DNA of 64,000 nt from CAVVKW01 sp963761705. GTDB lineage: Bacteria; Verrucomicrobiota; Verrucomicrobiia; Chthoniobacterales; JAATET01. The notes beneath the pieces were generated by a model that was not told the DNA's origin, did not search any database, and saw only the letters and a program-made list of their open reading frames with translations. Below, one piece after another: positions 42,208 through 51,522 of the stretch (position 1 is its first letter; each line of letters starts with the position of its first letter). The position numbers were made by a program, and so were the translations under genes. The stretch lies in assembly GCA_963761705.1 (NCBI GenBank), contig CAVXHK010000001.1, positions 1,922,001 through 1,986,000 on the forward strand, given 5' to 3'.

Positions 42208-43427
42208 ATGGGGTATTTCGGGGACTTGAAAAAAACTACCAGCAACTCATCGGCCGTCATGCCGCGCCATATATCCGCGATGTCATGGCCCGTTTTCGCA
42301 AGGATTCGATCTCGGCACATGACGCCCAAGGCGAACTCGGTCTGAGTCGAAGTCGATTTTACGTTCTCTACAGCGACTATTTGAAGGCATGTGCCGGGCG
42401 CACCCAGCGTTCATGGGCCCCTGGGCAGTCCGGCGGCAATCATCACCGAGCGTGGCCCGAGGAGGTTTGCCAGCTCCTCACCAAGCTTCTGCAAGCGCGC
42501 CCGCCAGCCTCGTATGCCTTCGCCGCGGACGAAGTTCATCGCCGCCACCAGCTCAAGATTGATCGTGCCAGTGTGCGGCGCTGGGCGCTGTCCCGTGGAC
42601 TCGGACCGGACACCCGATACAAGGCAGCACGCAAACCCGTGCGGCGTTGGCAGGTCCAGCAAATCGGCCAGCTCTGGCAGTATGACGCTTCTCCGCACCG
42701 CTGGTTTGGCCCCGCCCATCAACCCGCTCATTTGCTGGAAATCATCGACGATCACAGCCGGGTTGTTCCCGGTGCGCAGATCTACGCGCGCGAGTCTCTG
42801 CTCGCTCATCTCGACTTTCTTTCGGGCGCGTTCCGCGCCTACGGACTACCTCTGGCCCTCTACGTCGATTACCACTCCTTCTTTTTTACCAACACTCCCG
42901 AAGCCTTCACTCAACTTGGGGCCGCTCTTCGTTTTTACGACGTCTCGCTGCGCTTTGCACCCACTCCCCAAGCCAAGGGCAAGATCGAACGCCTCCACGA
43001 CTATTGGCAGAAGCGGCTGCCTGCCGTCTTCGCGGCCGAGGCGATCACCACCCTGCCCGCCGCCAACGCTCTGTTGGCCCGACTCCTGGACCACCGCAAC
43101 CAGCACGAAAAACACCGCGAAATTGCTTCAACTCCCGACGCCGCGTGGAAGCTGGCTCTGCGCGAGAAACGCTCGGCCCTACGTCCCGTTCCCGCCTGTC
43201 CGTGGTGGCCTTACGTCTGGAGCCAACGATCCAACGCCCGCGTCGAGCCTGATGGTCGAATCTCCCTCCCGGGACAACGTCTGCGAATCGACAAACCGCC
43301 CGGTTCCAAGGTCATTCGCTGCCTCCATCCCAACGGCGACTTCTCTATCCTCGACGCGGCTCCAGCCAAGAAATCCAAACCCCTCGTCCTTCTCCATTGC
43401 CCGGCTTCCAAACCTGTCCTGCTTTGA
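42208..43427 (+). CDS. IS1202/ISNCY-like transposase, probably expressed through an A7 slip
   Basis: The uninterrupted frame has an ATG at 42285, giving 380 residues with helix-turn-helix (AQGELGLSRSRFYVLYSDYL), IGQLWQYDASPHRWFG (first Asp), IIDDHSRVVP, YVDYHSFF (second Asp) and TPQAKGKIERLHDYW (Glu). However, the sequence before that ATG (NYQQLIGRHAAPYIRDV) aligns with the other IS and is clearly coding, with no in-frame start. An ATG at 42208 (MGYFGDLKK) reaches it by a -1 shift on the A run at 42229-42235, as in the other element. The C-terminus SLPGQRLRIDKPPGSKVIR is family-typical. Confidence 0.85.
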
Positions 43428-43538
43428 TCGCACGCTTTTGTCCTGGTTTGAAATCCTCACCACACGCCTTTCGACTCGACTTGCGGTGCATGGGTGGGGA
43501 CGTTACCTGGCGTCGCCAACTTGGGGTAAAATTAACTT

Positions 43539-44309
43539 ATGTTCAGACGTCTTGGTAATCTCGTGCGGGGCTTTGTCAGCCTATTCATCGGAGGCTTGGA
43601 AAAGCAAAACCCGGAGGCGCTGCTCGAAGTCGAGAAGGAGAACTTGCGGGCGCAGGTCTCGCGTTACAACGAAGGACTCGCCGCTCACGCGGGGTTGTGT
43701 GAGCGGCTGATTTCGCAGGTGAAAAAGCTCGAGACTGAGGAGCGTGAGTTGCGGGCTCGGACGACCGCTCTTTTGCGGGCAGGGAACCGGGATCTGGCGG
43801 CGCAGAATGCTTTGCGCCTGCAGACGATCACGCGGGAATTGACGGAGAACCGGACCCAGGTTGGCGAGGCGGAGAAGACTTACCAAGAATTGCTGCGGGC
43901 ACGAGACGTGTCGATCAAGGAAGCGAAGTCGAAGATCGAGGCCCTCAAGTTCGGTCTCAACGATCTGAAGATGAAAAAAGCGCAGGCCGAGCTAACCGAG
44001 ATGGCGTCCGGGATGATCGGGCAGCTGGGTGGCTCGGGTGACACGTTGGATCGCCTGCACTCGATGGTGGAAGAGGAGCGGGAGAAGGCGTCGGGCCGGG
44101 CGCGGGTGGCGCGGGATAGCGTGATGACGCCGGAGATCCAGATGAAGGAGGCCGAGCAGACGGCACTCGCGGACCTGGCTTTGGCGGATTTCGCGGCGGC
44201 GGAGGGAATTGCGATGGAGGACGCGGGTGGCGTCTCCTCGGGAAGTGATGGCGGCGGGGGATCGACCGAGACGACAAAGTCAATGGGGCCCGACGCGCAG
44301 GCGCAGTGA
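43539..44309 (+). CDS. pspA: PspA/IM30 family protein
   Basis: 256 residues. The N-terminal amphipathic helix (MFRRLGNLVRGFVSLFIGGL) and the long coiled-coil with ENLRAQVSRYNEGLAAHAGL match PspA/Vipp1, ESCRT-III-related proteins that bind and stabilise the inner membrane. The C-terminal 40 residues are Gly/Ser-rich. The AAA+ ATPase gene follows 76 bases downstream and may work with it, as PspA is regulated by AAA+ partners in other bacteria. Confidence 0.88.
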   Translation: MFRRLGNLVRGFVSLFIGGLEKQNPEALLEVEKENLRAQVSRYNEGLAAHAGLCERLISQVKKLETEERELRARTTALLRAGNRDLAAQNALRLQTITRELTENRTQVGEAEKTYQELLRARDVSIKEAKSKIEALKFGLNDLKMKKAQAELTEMASGMIGQLGGSGDTLDRLHSMVEEEREKASGRARVARDSVMTPEIQMKEAEQTALADLALADFAAAEGIAMEDAGGVSSGSDGGGGSTETTKSMGPDAQAQ

Positions 44310-44385
44310 GGATGAGAGATGTGATCCGCTTCGCGGATTTTGGCCGGTTCGGCGATGGGACGTCGCCGCTCTTTGAGGGGGCAGC

Positions 44386-46029
44386 GTGAATCAAGCGTTA
44401 CCGGAATGGGCTGGGGAGGTGGTGTCGGCTTACGAGAGTGGCGCGGCGAGTCAGTTTATCCTGTATGGGAATATCCATGATCGCTTTTTTCTCGGGGCGG
44501 AGCGGACGCCCGCGATGGGGAGTTTACGGGATTTTTTTCTGTCGATTCTGCTGCCGAAGTTTGACGTCGTTTTGAGCTACGACCTCGGAAACGGGATCCG
44601 GGTCGAGCGGGGCGGGGACGAGTTTGCGAAGTGGCCGCCGATCGGGGATGCGCCGAGCCTGCCGAAGGCACCGCGGGCGGCGGTCGAGACGCTGACGCAT
44701 TATTTTCGCTATTGCTCGAATCTGACGGCGCTGGGGCGGCCCGCCCCGCAGGTTGCGTTGATCGTGAGCGCGGCGAGTCTGGTCGCTCCGGCGGTGCCGG
44801 GTGCTCTCAACTACGATTTGAGCGCGATTGCATTGCTGATGCGGGAGTGGAGCCAGGATGCGCGGCTGACTTCGCACGCGCTGGCGACGTTTCTGCTGTC
44901 GGAGAATCTCAATGATCTGCATCCGCTTTTGGTGAGCAATCCGGCGGCGGTGTCGGTGAAGATTCCGCTGCCCGCGCCGAGTGAGCTGGCGGGGGCTTTC
45001 GCGTACCTGGCCCCGAGTTACCCGGTGGCGCTGGGGGGATATTCCGGGGAATTGGACGCGTTGTCGGTTCAGCTGCGGGGGGCCTCCTTCAACGCGATTG
45101 AGAGCCGGTTGCGGCGGTGGGAGCACGCGGGTGAGGAGCTGGGGACGAAGGATTTGGTCGCGATGCGGCGGAAGATCGTGGAGCGCGAGTGCGACGGTTT
45201 GATCGAGTTTATCGAGCCGACGCGCTCGCTGGACGACGTGTACGGTCAGCCGAAATTGAAGGAGGTGCTGCGGCAGGATTTTGCGCTGTGGCGGACAAAC
45301 GACTTGCGAGCGCTGCCGATGGGTTATCTCGTTTGCGGGCCGGTGGGGACGGGGAAGACTTATCTCGTTGAGTGTTTGGCCGGAGAGGCGGGGGTGCCGG
45401 TGGTGAAGCTTAAAAATTTCCGCGACAAGTGGGTGGGGAGCACGGAGGGGAACTTGGAGAAAATTTTTCGGCTGTTGCAAGCTTTGGGGCGGTGTTTTGT
45501 CTTCGTAGACGAGGCGGATCAGGTGCTTGGTCGGCGTGATGCGTCGGGAAACGACGGGGGACTATCGGGGCGAATCTATTCGATGTTCGCAACCGAGATG
45601 AGCAATTCGGCGAACCGGGGGAAGGTCGTGTGGGTGCTGGCGACGAGTCGGCCGGATCTGGTCGAGGTGGATCTCAAACGACCCGGGCGGATCGACGTGA
45701 AGGTGCCGATCTTTCCGACGACAACGGCGCGGGAGGCGTTTGACCTGTTGCGGGCTCTGTGTCGGCGGCGGGAAGTCGAGATTGCGGAAGAAAATTTTGC
45801 GGAAATCGAGCCGCTGCTGCCGGGGTTGTTGACGCCGGGAGCGGCCGATGCGCTGGCGGTGAAGATCTACCGGGTGGCGAAGTTGGGGGGACTCGAGCCA
45901 GTCGAGGCGGTGAAGCGCTGTCTCGACGGGTATCAGCACCCGGTGCCGGTGGAGGTGCTGGAAGCGCAGATCCGGCTGGCGGTCGCGGAGGCAAGCGACA
46001 TGGAGTTTGTGCCGGAGATTTTTCGGTAG
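44386..46029 (+). CDS. AAA+ ATPase associated with PspA
   Basis: 547 residues from a GTG. Residues 1-260 form an N-terminal domain (FILYGNIHDRF near residue 24, SLRDFFLSILLPKFDVVLSY) that looks like a degenerate ATPase domain as in Ycf46-like proteins. The canonical domain has Walker A GPVGTGKT near residue 318, Walker B FVFVDEAD near 371 and an Arg-rich sensor (RPDLVEVDLKRPGRID). Classical AAA+ membership and the neighbouring pspA suggest remodelling of membrane assemblies; the client is unknown. Confidence 0.85.
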   Translation: MNQALPEWAGEVVSAYESGAASQFILYGNIHDRFFLGAERTPAMGSLRDFFLSILLPKFDVVLSYDLGNGIRVERGGDEFAKWPPIGDAPSLPKAPRAAVETLTHYFRYCSNLTALGRPAPQVALIVSAASLVAPAVPGALNYDLSAIALLMREWSQDARLTSHALATFLLSENLNDLHPLLVSNPAAVSVKIPLPAPSELAGAFAYLAPSYPVALGGYSGELDALSVQLRGASFNAIESRLRRWEHAGEELGTKDLVAMRRKIVERECDGLIEFIEPTRSLDDVYGQPKLKEVLRQDFALWRTNDLRALPMGYLVCGPVGTGKTYLVECLAGEAGVPVVKLKNFRDKWVGSTEGNLEKIFRLLQALGRCFVFVDEADQVLGRRDASGNDGGLSGRIYSMFATEMSNSANRGKVVWVLATSRPDLVEVDLKRPGRIDVKVPIFPTTTAREAFDLLRALCRRREVEIAEENFAEIEPLLPGLLTPGAADALAVKIYRVAKLGGLEPVEAVKRCLDGYQHPVPVEVLEAQIRLAVAEASDMEFVPEIFR

Positions 46030-46155
46030 TTGCTACCGCGGCTGACCCGGGTGGGACTTCGGGTCCGCGCGGAGAAGCGCAGGTCACGACGGTCTCAGCA
46101 CCGCCACGTCGACGAGTCTCCTGACGTCGACTTCGACGGTGAGCAGTCGGACGGA

Positions 46156-47676
46156 TTATTCGCCGACGAGCGTGATCCGGGCGCGGCGAGCGCGGCGTTC
46201 CCAAGCGCGTTGGCTTTGGCCGGAGATGCGCTCCGGTGGGTTGGTGCCGCCGACTCCCACCGTGTGGATGCGCTCGCCGGGGATGGCGCACTCCCAGCGG
46301 AGAAATTGCTTCACGGCGTCAGCACGCTGCTCGGAGAGGGCGCGGTCGGCGTCGGGGTCGTCGCTCGGGGAGACGTGGGCCTCGACGACGACGCGGTAGT
46401 CGGGGTAGTGCGCGAGCTTGGGGGCGGCACGCCGGACGGCGTCCTGAAAGTCGTCGGGGATCTGAATCGAGCCGGGGCGGAAGGTGATGGGTTCGTCGAG
46501 GAGGGTGCCTTTAACCTTGGAGGTAATCTGTTCCCATTCGGCGTCGGAGAGAGCGGGGTAGGAAGCCGTCGCCGCCGGTTGGGCGACGATGAGCGGAGCG
46601 ATGGCTTGGCGGTCGGTGGCGACGTCCGCGATGGTGCCGCGGTAGAGGAGGCTTAGTGGGTCGTTGCGCGGGATCGTGACGCGCTGGCCGCCGTCGGCGA
46701 GGATGCTGCCGATGGATTCGATGCTCTCGACGAGCGTGGGGGCGGACGTCGAGCTGAGCCAGTCGGTGGCGTTTTCGTCGAGGGAAGTGAAGCGGATGCC
46801 GGCAAGCATGAGGTCGGCTTCTTCGGGGGATTTGCCGGAATCTTTGGCGGCGACGGCGCGGAGCTTGTCGGGTTGATTGAGGAGGTCGTGAAGGGTCGCG
46901 AAGTAGGTGAGGGTGAAGGTTTCGGCGAGGTCGGGGTCGTCCGCGAGAACGCGGCGGGAAGCGAGGCAGAGGTCGACGATGAGGCCGCGGGCCTGCTTGG
47001 TGTCGACGAGGATGTGCGCGCCGTCGACGCCGGCGAGGGTCTGGGAGACGAAGGGTTCCCAGAGGACGGCAAAGTCGACTTCGCCCTTCGCGAAGGCCTG
47101 GCTGGCGGCCTCGGCGGTGGGGACACGCATGCCAGCGAGACGAGGTCGGAGGGCGTCAAGTTGGAAGTGGGAGGTCTGGGATTTGAGGAGAAACTCGGAT
47201 GGTGAATCGCCGACGAAGGCACCGCGAACCTCGGGTTGGTTGAGGGTGTCGATGTTCGTGAGATCGGCGTCGCCGATGACGGCGTCGCCGCCGAAGGATT
47301 CGTCGATCACGAAGATGGCGGAGCCGGGCCAGTCGCTGGCCGCCCCGCTCACGAGATAGCTGTCGAGAGTCAGGACAATGAACTCGGCGGTGCCGTCGCG
47401 GAGGGCGCGAATGCGTTTTTCAAAGTCGGGTTCGACCTCGAATCTGACGCGGATTCCCGCTCGGGCCATGCGGTTCTGGAAGTCGCCGGAGCGGATGACG
47501 AGGTAGCCGAGCCAGTCGTCGCCGAGAACGGTGATGGTGCGGGTGGTGGGGATGGCGTCACTCGTGCGTTCGACGAGGTCGTCCCACTGGTTGCGCTCCC
47601 GCCACGGCTCCGAAACGCCCCAGAGCACCATCCCGAGGGTGGCGATAATGATGAGGGCAGTGAGCCATTTTTTCAT
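46156..47676 (-). CDS. Solute-binding-like protein fused to OmpA-like domain
   Basis: 506 residues. An N-terminal membrane anchor (MKKWLTALIIIATLGMVLWG) is followed by a type II solute-binding domain of the NitT/TauT type (TITVLGDDWLGYLVIRSGDF, then GEVDFAVLWEPFVSQTL). The last 100 residues are OmpA-like: FRPGSIQIPDD, then LAHYPDYRVVVEAHVSP and LSEQRADAVKQFL, the peptidoglycan-binding region. Such hybrids would sense a ligand or cell-wall state in the periplasm rather than feed an importer. It is separated by six bases from the VWA gene upstream, in the same operon. Confidence 0.8.
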   Translation of the reverse strand: MKKWLTALIIIATLGMVLWGVSEPWRERNQWDDLVERTSDAIPTTRTITVLGDDWLGYLVIRSGDFQNRMARAGIRVRFEVEPDFEKRIRALRDGTAEFIVLTLDSYLVSGAASDWPGSAIFVIDESFGGDAVIGDADLTNIDTLNQPEVRGAFVGDSPSEFLLKSQTSHFQLDALRPRLAGMRVPTAEAASQAFAKGEVDFAVLWEPFVSQTLAGVDGAHILVDTKQARGLIVDLCLASRRVLADDPDLAETFTLTYFATLHDLLNQPDKLRAVAAKDSGKSPEEADLMLAGIRFTSLDENATDWLSSTSAPTLVESIESIGSILADGGQRVTIPRNDPLSLLYRGTIADVATDRQAIAPLIVAQPAATASYPALSDAEWEQITSKVKGTLLDEPITFRPGSIQIPDDFQDAVRRAAPKLAHYPDYRVVVEAHVSPSDDPDADRALSEQRADAVKQFLRWECAIPGERIHTVGVGGTNPPERISGQSQRAWERRARRARITLVGE

Positions 47677-47682
47677 CCGAGG

Positions 47683-48525
47683 TCAGCGCTTCTTCTTCTT
47701 CTTGCGAAGGACGAAGCGAATGATGCCGTAGACGATTACGGCGAAAATGATCCACGTGAACGACGGGCCTTCGCTCTCGGTGGTCGATTCATTCGATCGG
47801 GCGGAGGTCGGCTCCGGGTCGGCGGGGGCGATGTCGGTGGTCGAGACCGTCTTCATGGCCTCGGCGATCTCGGGGGAGATGACGATGTCGCTGGTGTCGC
47901 CGATTTCGGAATCGACCGTTGCGAGTCCGGCGCGGAGTTCGTCGGTGTTGGCCGCGTCGAAGTAGCGGGTCGAGGAGCGCTTCAAATAATCGCCCTGGCC
48001 GTGGAAACCGATGCCAACGGCTTCGATCCCGGAGCTGGTCGCCGCGGACACTTCCTCTTCGACGCCCTTGGCGCCGCGGGACGTGCTGTCCTCGCCGTCG
48101 GTGAAGACAAGAAGGACGTGGCGCTCAAAGGGGCGGTCGGCTTTGCGCTCGGCGATGGTGCGGCGGGCGAGCTCGATGGTGTTGGCGAGCGGGGTGCCGC
48201 CGGTGGCCGGGATGCGGGCAACCGCGTCGGCGACCTCGCTCTTGTTGTTGCGCTGCCAGTCGACGAGTTGACCGGCGTTGAGGCCGATGAGGCCGATGCG
48301 GTGATTGTCGGGGACGGTGGTGAGCCAATCCCGGAACGCGCGTTTGGCTTGGTCAAGCTTGTCGCCGCGCATGGAGCCGGAGTCGTCGAAGAGGATCGTG
48401 ATGACGGTGCCACTCTGCTCGAGGCGCTCGGCTTCGAGGGCGTCCGGAACGGCTTTGGGAGTTGATTGACCGACGAGATTTGGGAGCGCGGCGGCGAAAG
48501 CGAGAGCGAGGATCGGGATACGCAT
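47683..48525 (-). CDS. VWA-domain membrane protein
   Basis: 280 residues with signal peptide MRIPILALAFAAALPNLVGQ. The VWA MIDAS motif is D-x-S-x-S (residues 47-51, FDDSGSM), with the conserved Thr (ATGGTPLANT) and TDGED later. A C-terminal transmembrane segment (SFTWIIFAVIVYGIIRFVL) and a Lys/Arg-rich tail anchor it in the inner membrane with the VWA domain outside. It is flanked by solute-binding/OmpA-type genes in the same operon. Confidence 0.88.
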   Translation of the reverse strand: MRIPILALAFAAALPNLVGQSTPKAVPDALEAERLEQSGTVITILFDDSGSMRGDKLDQAKRAFRDWLTTVPDNHRIGLIGLNAGQLVDWQRNNKSEVADAVARIPATGGTPLANTIELARRTIAERKADRPFERHVLLVFTDGEDSTSRGAKGVEEEVSAATSSGIEAVGIGFHGQGDYLKRSSTRYFDAANTDELRAGLATVDSEIGDTSDIVISPEIAEAMKTVSTTDIAPADPEPTSARSNESTTESEGPSFTWIIFAVIVYGIIRFVLRKKKKKR

Positions 48526-48533
48526 GGGAGAAA

Positions 48534-50339
48534 TTAGCGAAGGTCGTCGGCTCCGAAGTCGGCGGGGATCTCGGACTCGGCGGCGATGATGACCATTTCG
48601 CCGCGCATGTTCTGGGCGCGTTCTTCCGGGGTGGCTGGATTGGCGATGACGGGTTCACCGATGCCCATGCCGCGAACGTCGAAGCGGGAGAGGTCGATCT
48701 CGTTGGGCGAGAGTCGGAGGGACTCGCGGACGTAGGCCGCGTAGGCCCTTTTCACGGCGAAGGCGCGGGAATAGGAGAGCGTGTTTGCGTCGTTGAGGAG
48801 CTCTTCGTATTTCGGGAGGGGGAGTTTGTCGAAGGAGCCGGTTGAGCGGTTTCGCCGCTCGTAGGTGGTCTCGCCGGCTTTGCGTTTGGCGGCGACGAAG
48901 TTCGCGAAGAAGTTGTCGGCGTGGCCCTGGAGCTGAACGATCGCGCCGCCGTAGCGGGCGACGGTCTCGTGGATCTTGGCGAAGACGTCGGGGTAGTCCT
49001 GCCAGCTCATGTCGCTCATCGCGGCGGGAAATTGGAAGGTGTAACGGTAGAGCGTGCTGGCGTCCTGGCTCTCGGCGGCGGCCCGGACGGCTTGGGCGTT
49101 GGCGAAGCTCTGCTTGGCGGCTTTCGCGGGAGCGGGGGCGGAGGTTGGCGCGATGAAGGCGATCTGGGTCGGCGAGGCGATGAGGCCGATCTCGGCGAGG
49201 AAACTCTGGATTCGGTCGGTGGTGGCGCGGAGGCCGACGGAGTTTTTCTCGTCGAAGAATCTCGCGTTTCCGGCGTCGCCGGCGAGCCGTGAGTCGACGC
49301 CCACCCAGAGGATGAAGTCGTTCACCGCGCCTTCGTCCTGCAGGAAGATCTTGGCGAGCGGGCGGGACGCCGCCTTGAAGGCGTCGACTTGGCGGCGATT
49401 CGCGTCGTTCTTTTTGGCGACGTTCGCGAGTTCGGCGAGGAATTTTTCCTGATTTGCCAGCTGGGCTTGGCGGAAGCCTTCGACGATCTCGGGATGCTCG
49501 GTGAGGAAGTCGCGGCGGACAGCGTAGACGTCGAAGATGACGTTGTCGGCGGTCTTGGTGGTGAAGACGGGGCGGGCTCCTTTCACCGTGCCTTCCTGGC
49601 CGGTGCCCGTGCCGCCGCCGGTCGTGGCGAGGATGTCGGGAAAAATCATGGCCGCGCCAGCGAGGGACGGGTCGCGGCGGAGGGCGTTAGCGGGGTCCTG
49701 GGCGGGGTCGTCGGAGTCCCAGCCGGGTGGGGCCGTGATCTCGCGGACGAATTTGAGCGTCACGTCCGACGGGGCGAGGTCGGCGTCTTTGATGAGATTG
49801 CCAACGAGGGAAAGATGGGGGCCGTTGAGCTGGAGCGCGATGGATTTGCCCTTCAGGTCAGCCAGCTGATCGATGTCGACGCCGACGAAGCCATCGGCTC
49901 CGGTGGAGGTTGAAAGTTGCAGGAAAACGACGGGTTCGAGGGCCGGGTCCTTGGATTTGAGGGCCTGGCTGACGAGGGCGATCATGTCGGCGGTGCCGCG
50001 GAGGAAGGGCGATTTGCCGGTGACGTAGTTGGCGACCTGCTTGTCGAAATCGTCGATGACCTCCAACTGGACGGCCCCGCCCATCGCGCGGGCGAGGGGA
50101 GAGTTCGGATCGGGATCGAGGCCGCCGTTTGCGCTGACGGTGACGCCGTCGGCTGCCCACGTGATGAGGGGTACGAGGAGGGTGCGGGTGGGGTCGACCT
50201 CGCCTTTGGTTGTGTCGTTAATCGCCGGGGATTCGCCGAAGGGCCGGTAGGGCTCCACGTATTCGACCTTCTGCGCGAAGAGCGGAAGCGCGGTGGCGAG
50301 GAGGAGCGTAAGGGAGCGGGAGAGATGGTTCATAATCAT
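48534..50339 (-). CDS. Solute-binding-like protein fused to OmpA-like domain
   Basis: About 601 residues; the ATG at 50339 or 50333 gives a signal peptide (NHLSRSLTLLLATALPLFAQ). The central part resembles periplasmic phosphonate/taurine-type binding proteins (GKSIALQLNGPHLSLVGNLI, AAMIFPDILATTGGG). The C-terminal 180 residues resemble an OmpA-like domain: a long linker, then VQLQGHADNFFANF, YSRAFAVKRAYAAYV and DVRGMGIGEPVI. First gene of the minus-strand operon that also contains the VWA and second hybrid genes. Its ligand is unknown. Confidence 0.78.
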   Translation of the reverse strand: MIMNHLSRSLTLLLATALPLFAQKVEYVEPYRPFGESPAINDTTKGEVDPTRTLLVPLITWAADGVTVSANGGLDPDPNSPLARAMGGAVQLEVIDDFDKQVANYVTGKSPFLRGTADMIALVSQALKSKDPALEPVVFLQLSTSTGADGFVGVDIDQLADLKGKSIALQLNGPHLSLVGNLIKDADLAPSDVTLKFVREITAPPGWDSDDPAQDPANALRRDPSLAGAAMIFPDILATTGGGTGTGQEGTVKGARPVFTTKTADNVIFDVYAVRRDFLTEHPEIVEGFRQAQLANQEKFLAELANVAKKNDANRRQVDAFKAASRPLAKIFLQDEGAVNDFILWVGVDSRLAGDAGNARFFDEKNSVGLRATTDRIQSFLAEIGLIASPTQIAFIAPTSAPAPAKAAKQSFANAQAVRAAAESQDASTLYRYTFQFPAAMSDMSWQDYPDVFAKIHETVARYGGAIVQLQGHADNFFANFVAAKRKAGETTYERRNRSTGSFDKLPLPKYEELLNDANTLSYSRAFAVKRAYAAYVRESLRLSPNEIDLSRFDVRGMGIGEPVIANPATPEERAQNMRGEMVIIAAESEIPADFGADDLR

Positions 50340-50834
50340 GGGCGCGAGGCGCAGAAGTCGGCTGGAACGCAAACCGACCTTCCTTGGAGATATTCGATGC
50401 CCGCGGGAGAGTCAAAGCCGCGATCAAGCGGTGGACTTTTTCGGTGGAATCGGGGGGATTGAGCACAGCGATCGCGGCGGAGTGAGGTCGGTCAAGGCAT
50501 CGGTCGACTCGATGATCAATTGATCGCCATACCGACGGATGAAATCCTCGCGGCCGACCAACTCGGATTCCCCCGGAATACGAATTCGGTTATTGCAAGC
50601 GCAGCGACGGGCGGGGATTCGTTGGACAGTGGTCGTTGCCAGCGGATTGACGGGAATCCTCCCGAGGCAAGCCTGAGCCGGAGGGGCTGGGTGAGGCGAA
50701 GCGGTGCGGCCCGGAGAGAGAGGATCGTAATGGGGCGAGGGGTTCGGTCAGTGCCGAATGAGGCGGACTCGAATCACCGGGCGAGAGGGTGATCTCCGCG
50801 CCTTTGGCGATCTGGCTTTCTCCCTTGGGGCCGG
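50340..50834. other. 495-bp region without a recognisable gene
   Basis: This stretch lies upstream of the SBP/OmpA gene and before the DJ-1 remnant. Some short open frames exist but none has a family match or a ribosome binding site. It should contain the promoter of the minus-strand operon. Confidence 0.4.
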
Positions 50835-51499
50835 ATGAGATGGTCCTATCCGCGGCAAAGCGGACCCGGCCGAACGGGATTCTTTCTCTCGGAGGCGGCG
50901 CACCCTTGGGAGGTTTTTACCGAGGCGGGTTTCGAGGTGGTGGTGGCGAGTCCGGCGGGGGGATTTGCCCCGGTGGATCCGAAGAGTCTGGATCGGGAGG
51001 ATCCGGCGAATGCGGCATTTTGGAAGAAATTCGGCGGCGAGGTTGATGCGGTGAAAGGCGTCGAAGGCACCAATGAATTGGGAGCGGTGACGCCGTGATC
51101 TTTTTCGCGGGTGGGCACGGGACGATGTGGGATTTACCCGATTCCGAAGCAGTGCAGGGGGCGACGGCCAGCGGTTACGAATCAGGGGGCGTGGTTGCGG
51201 CGGTTTGTCACGGCCCGGCGGCGCTGGTAAATGTGAAATTGGCTGGTGGCGAGCCGCTGGTGAAGGGGCGGAAAGTTGCGGCGTTTACGAACGCCGAAGA
51301 GGCAGCGGTGCAACTGACGGATACCATGCCTTTTCTCCTCGAATCCCGGCTCGAGGAGGCGGGTGCGGAGGTCCAGACAGCTGCGGATTTTTCGGAGAAC
51401 GTCGTGGTGGATGGTCGATTGATCACGGGGCAAAACCCGGCTTCGGCGCGGCTGACCGCGCAGAAAGTGGTCGCGGAGATTCTGACCCGGCAGGAGTAG
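50835..51499 (+). pseudogene. DJ-1/PfpI family protein, truncated and frameshifted
   Basis: The first frame (TGFFLSEAAHPWEVFTEAGF, then VVASPAGGFAPVDPKS) matches the N-terminal half of Hsp31-like DJ-1/PfpI proteins but lacks about 20 residues of the first strand. The second frame begins IFFAGGHGTMWDLP and contains VVAAVCHGPAAL with the nucleophile Cys. The two frames differ by one base near 51080-51090; joining them gives NELGSGDAVIFFAGGHG. The gene is therefore 5'-truncated and broken, unless the shift is a sequencing error. Intact homologues act as glyoxalase or chaperone. Confidence 0.75.
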
Positions 51500-51522
51500 A
51501 GTTGGGGGGATCGAGGGGGTGG

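Larger units (their letters stand above)
42076..43464 (+). mobile_element. Insertion sequence, IS1202/ISNCY-like, 1389 bp
   Basis: The element begins TGTCGCGG and ends CCACA. Three copies of a GCGATCAAACCAGGACA-type iteron lie at the left end (near 42084, 42105, 42126; 21-bp spacing) and two inverted ones at the right end. The outer 26 bases of the two ends align without gaps and share CAAACCAGGACA. A hairpin at 42143-42195 precedes the transposase. Compared with the element at 8086, the iteron sequence differs but the number, spacing, hairpin and 16-bp duplication are the same. Confidence 0.88.
42060..43480. repeat. 16-bp target-site duplication flanking the second IS
   Basis: CGCCTTTCGACTCGAC occurs at 42060-42075 and 43465-43480, immediately outside the TGT/ACA ends. 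The first base of the left copy is the last base of the IS1-like transposon, so this insertion occurred after the transposon was in place. Confidence 0.93.
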
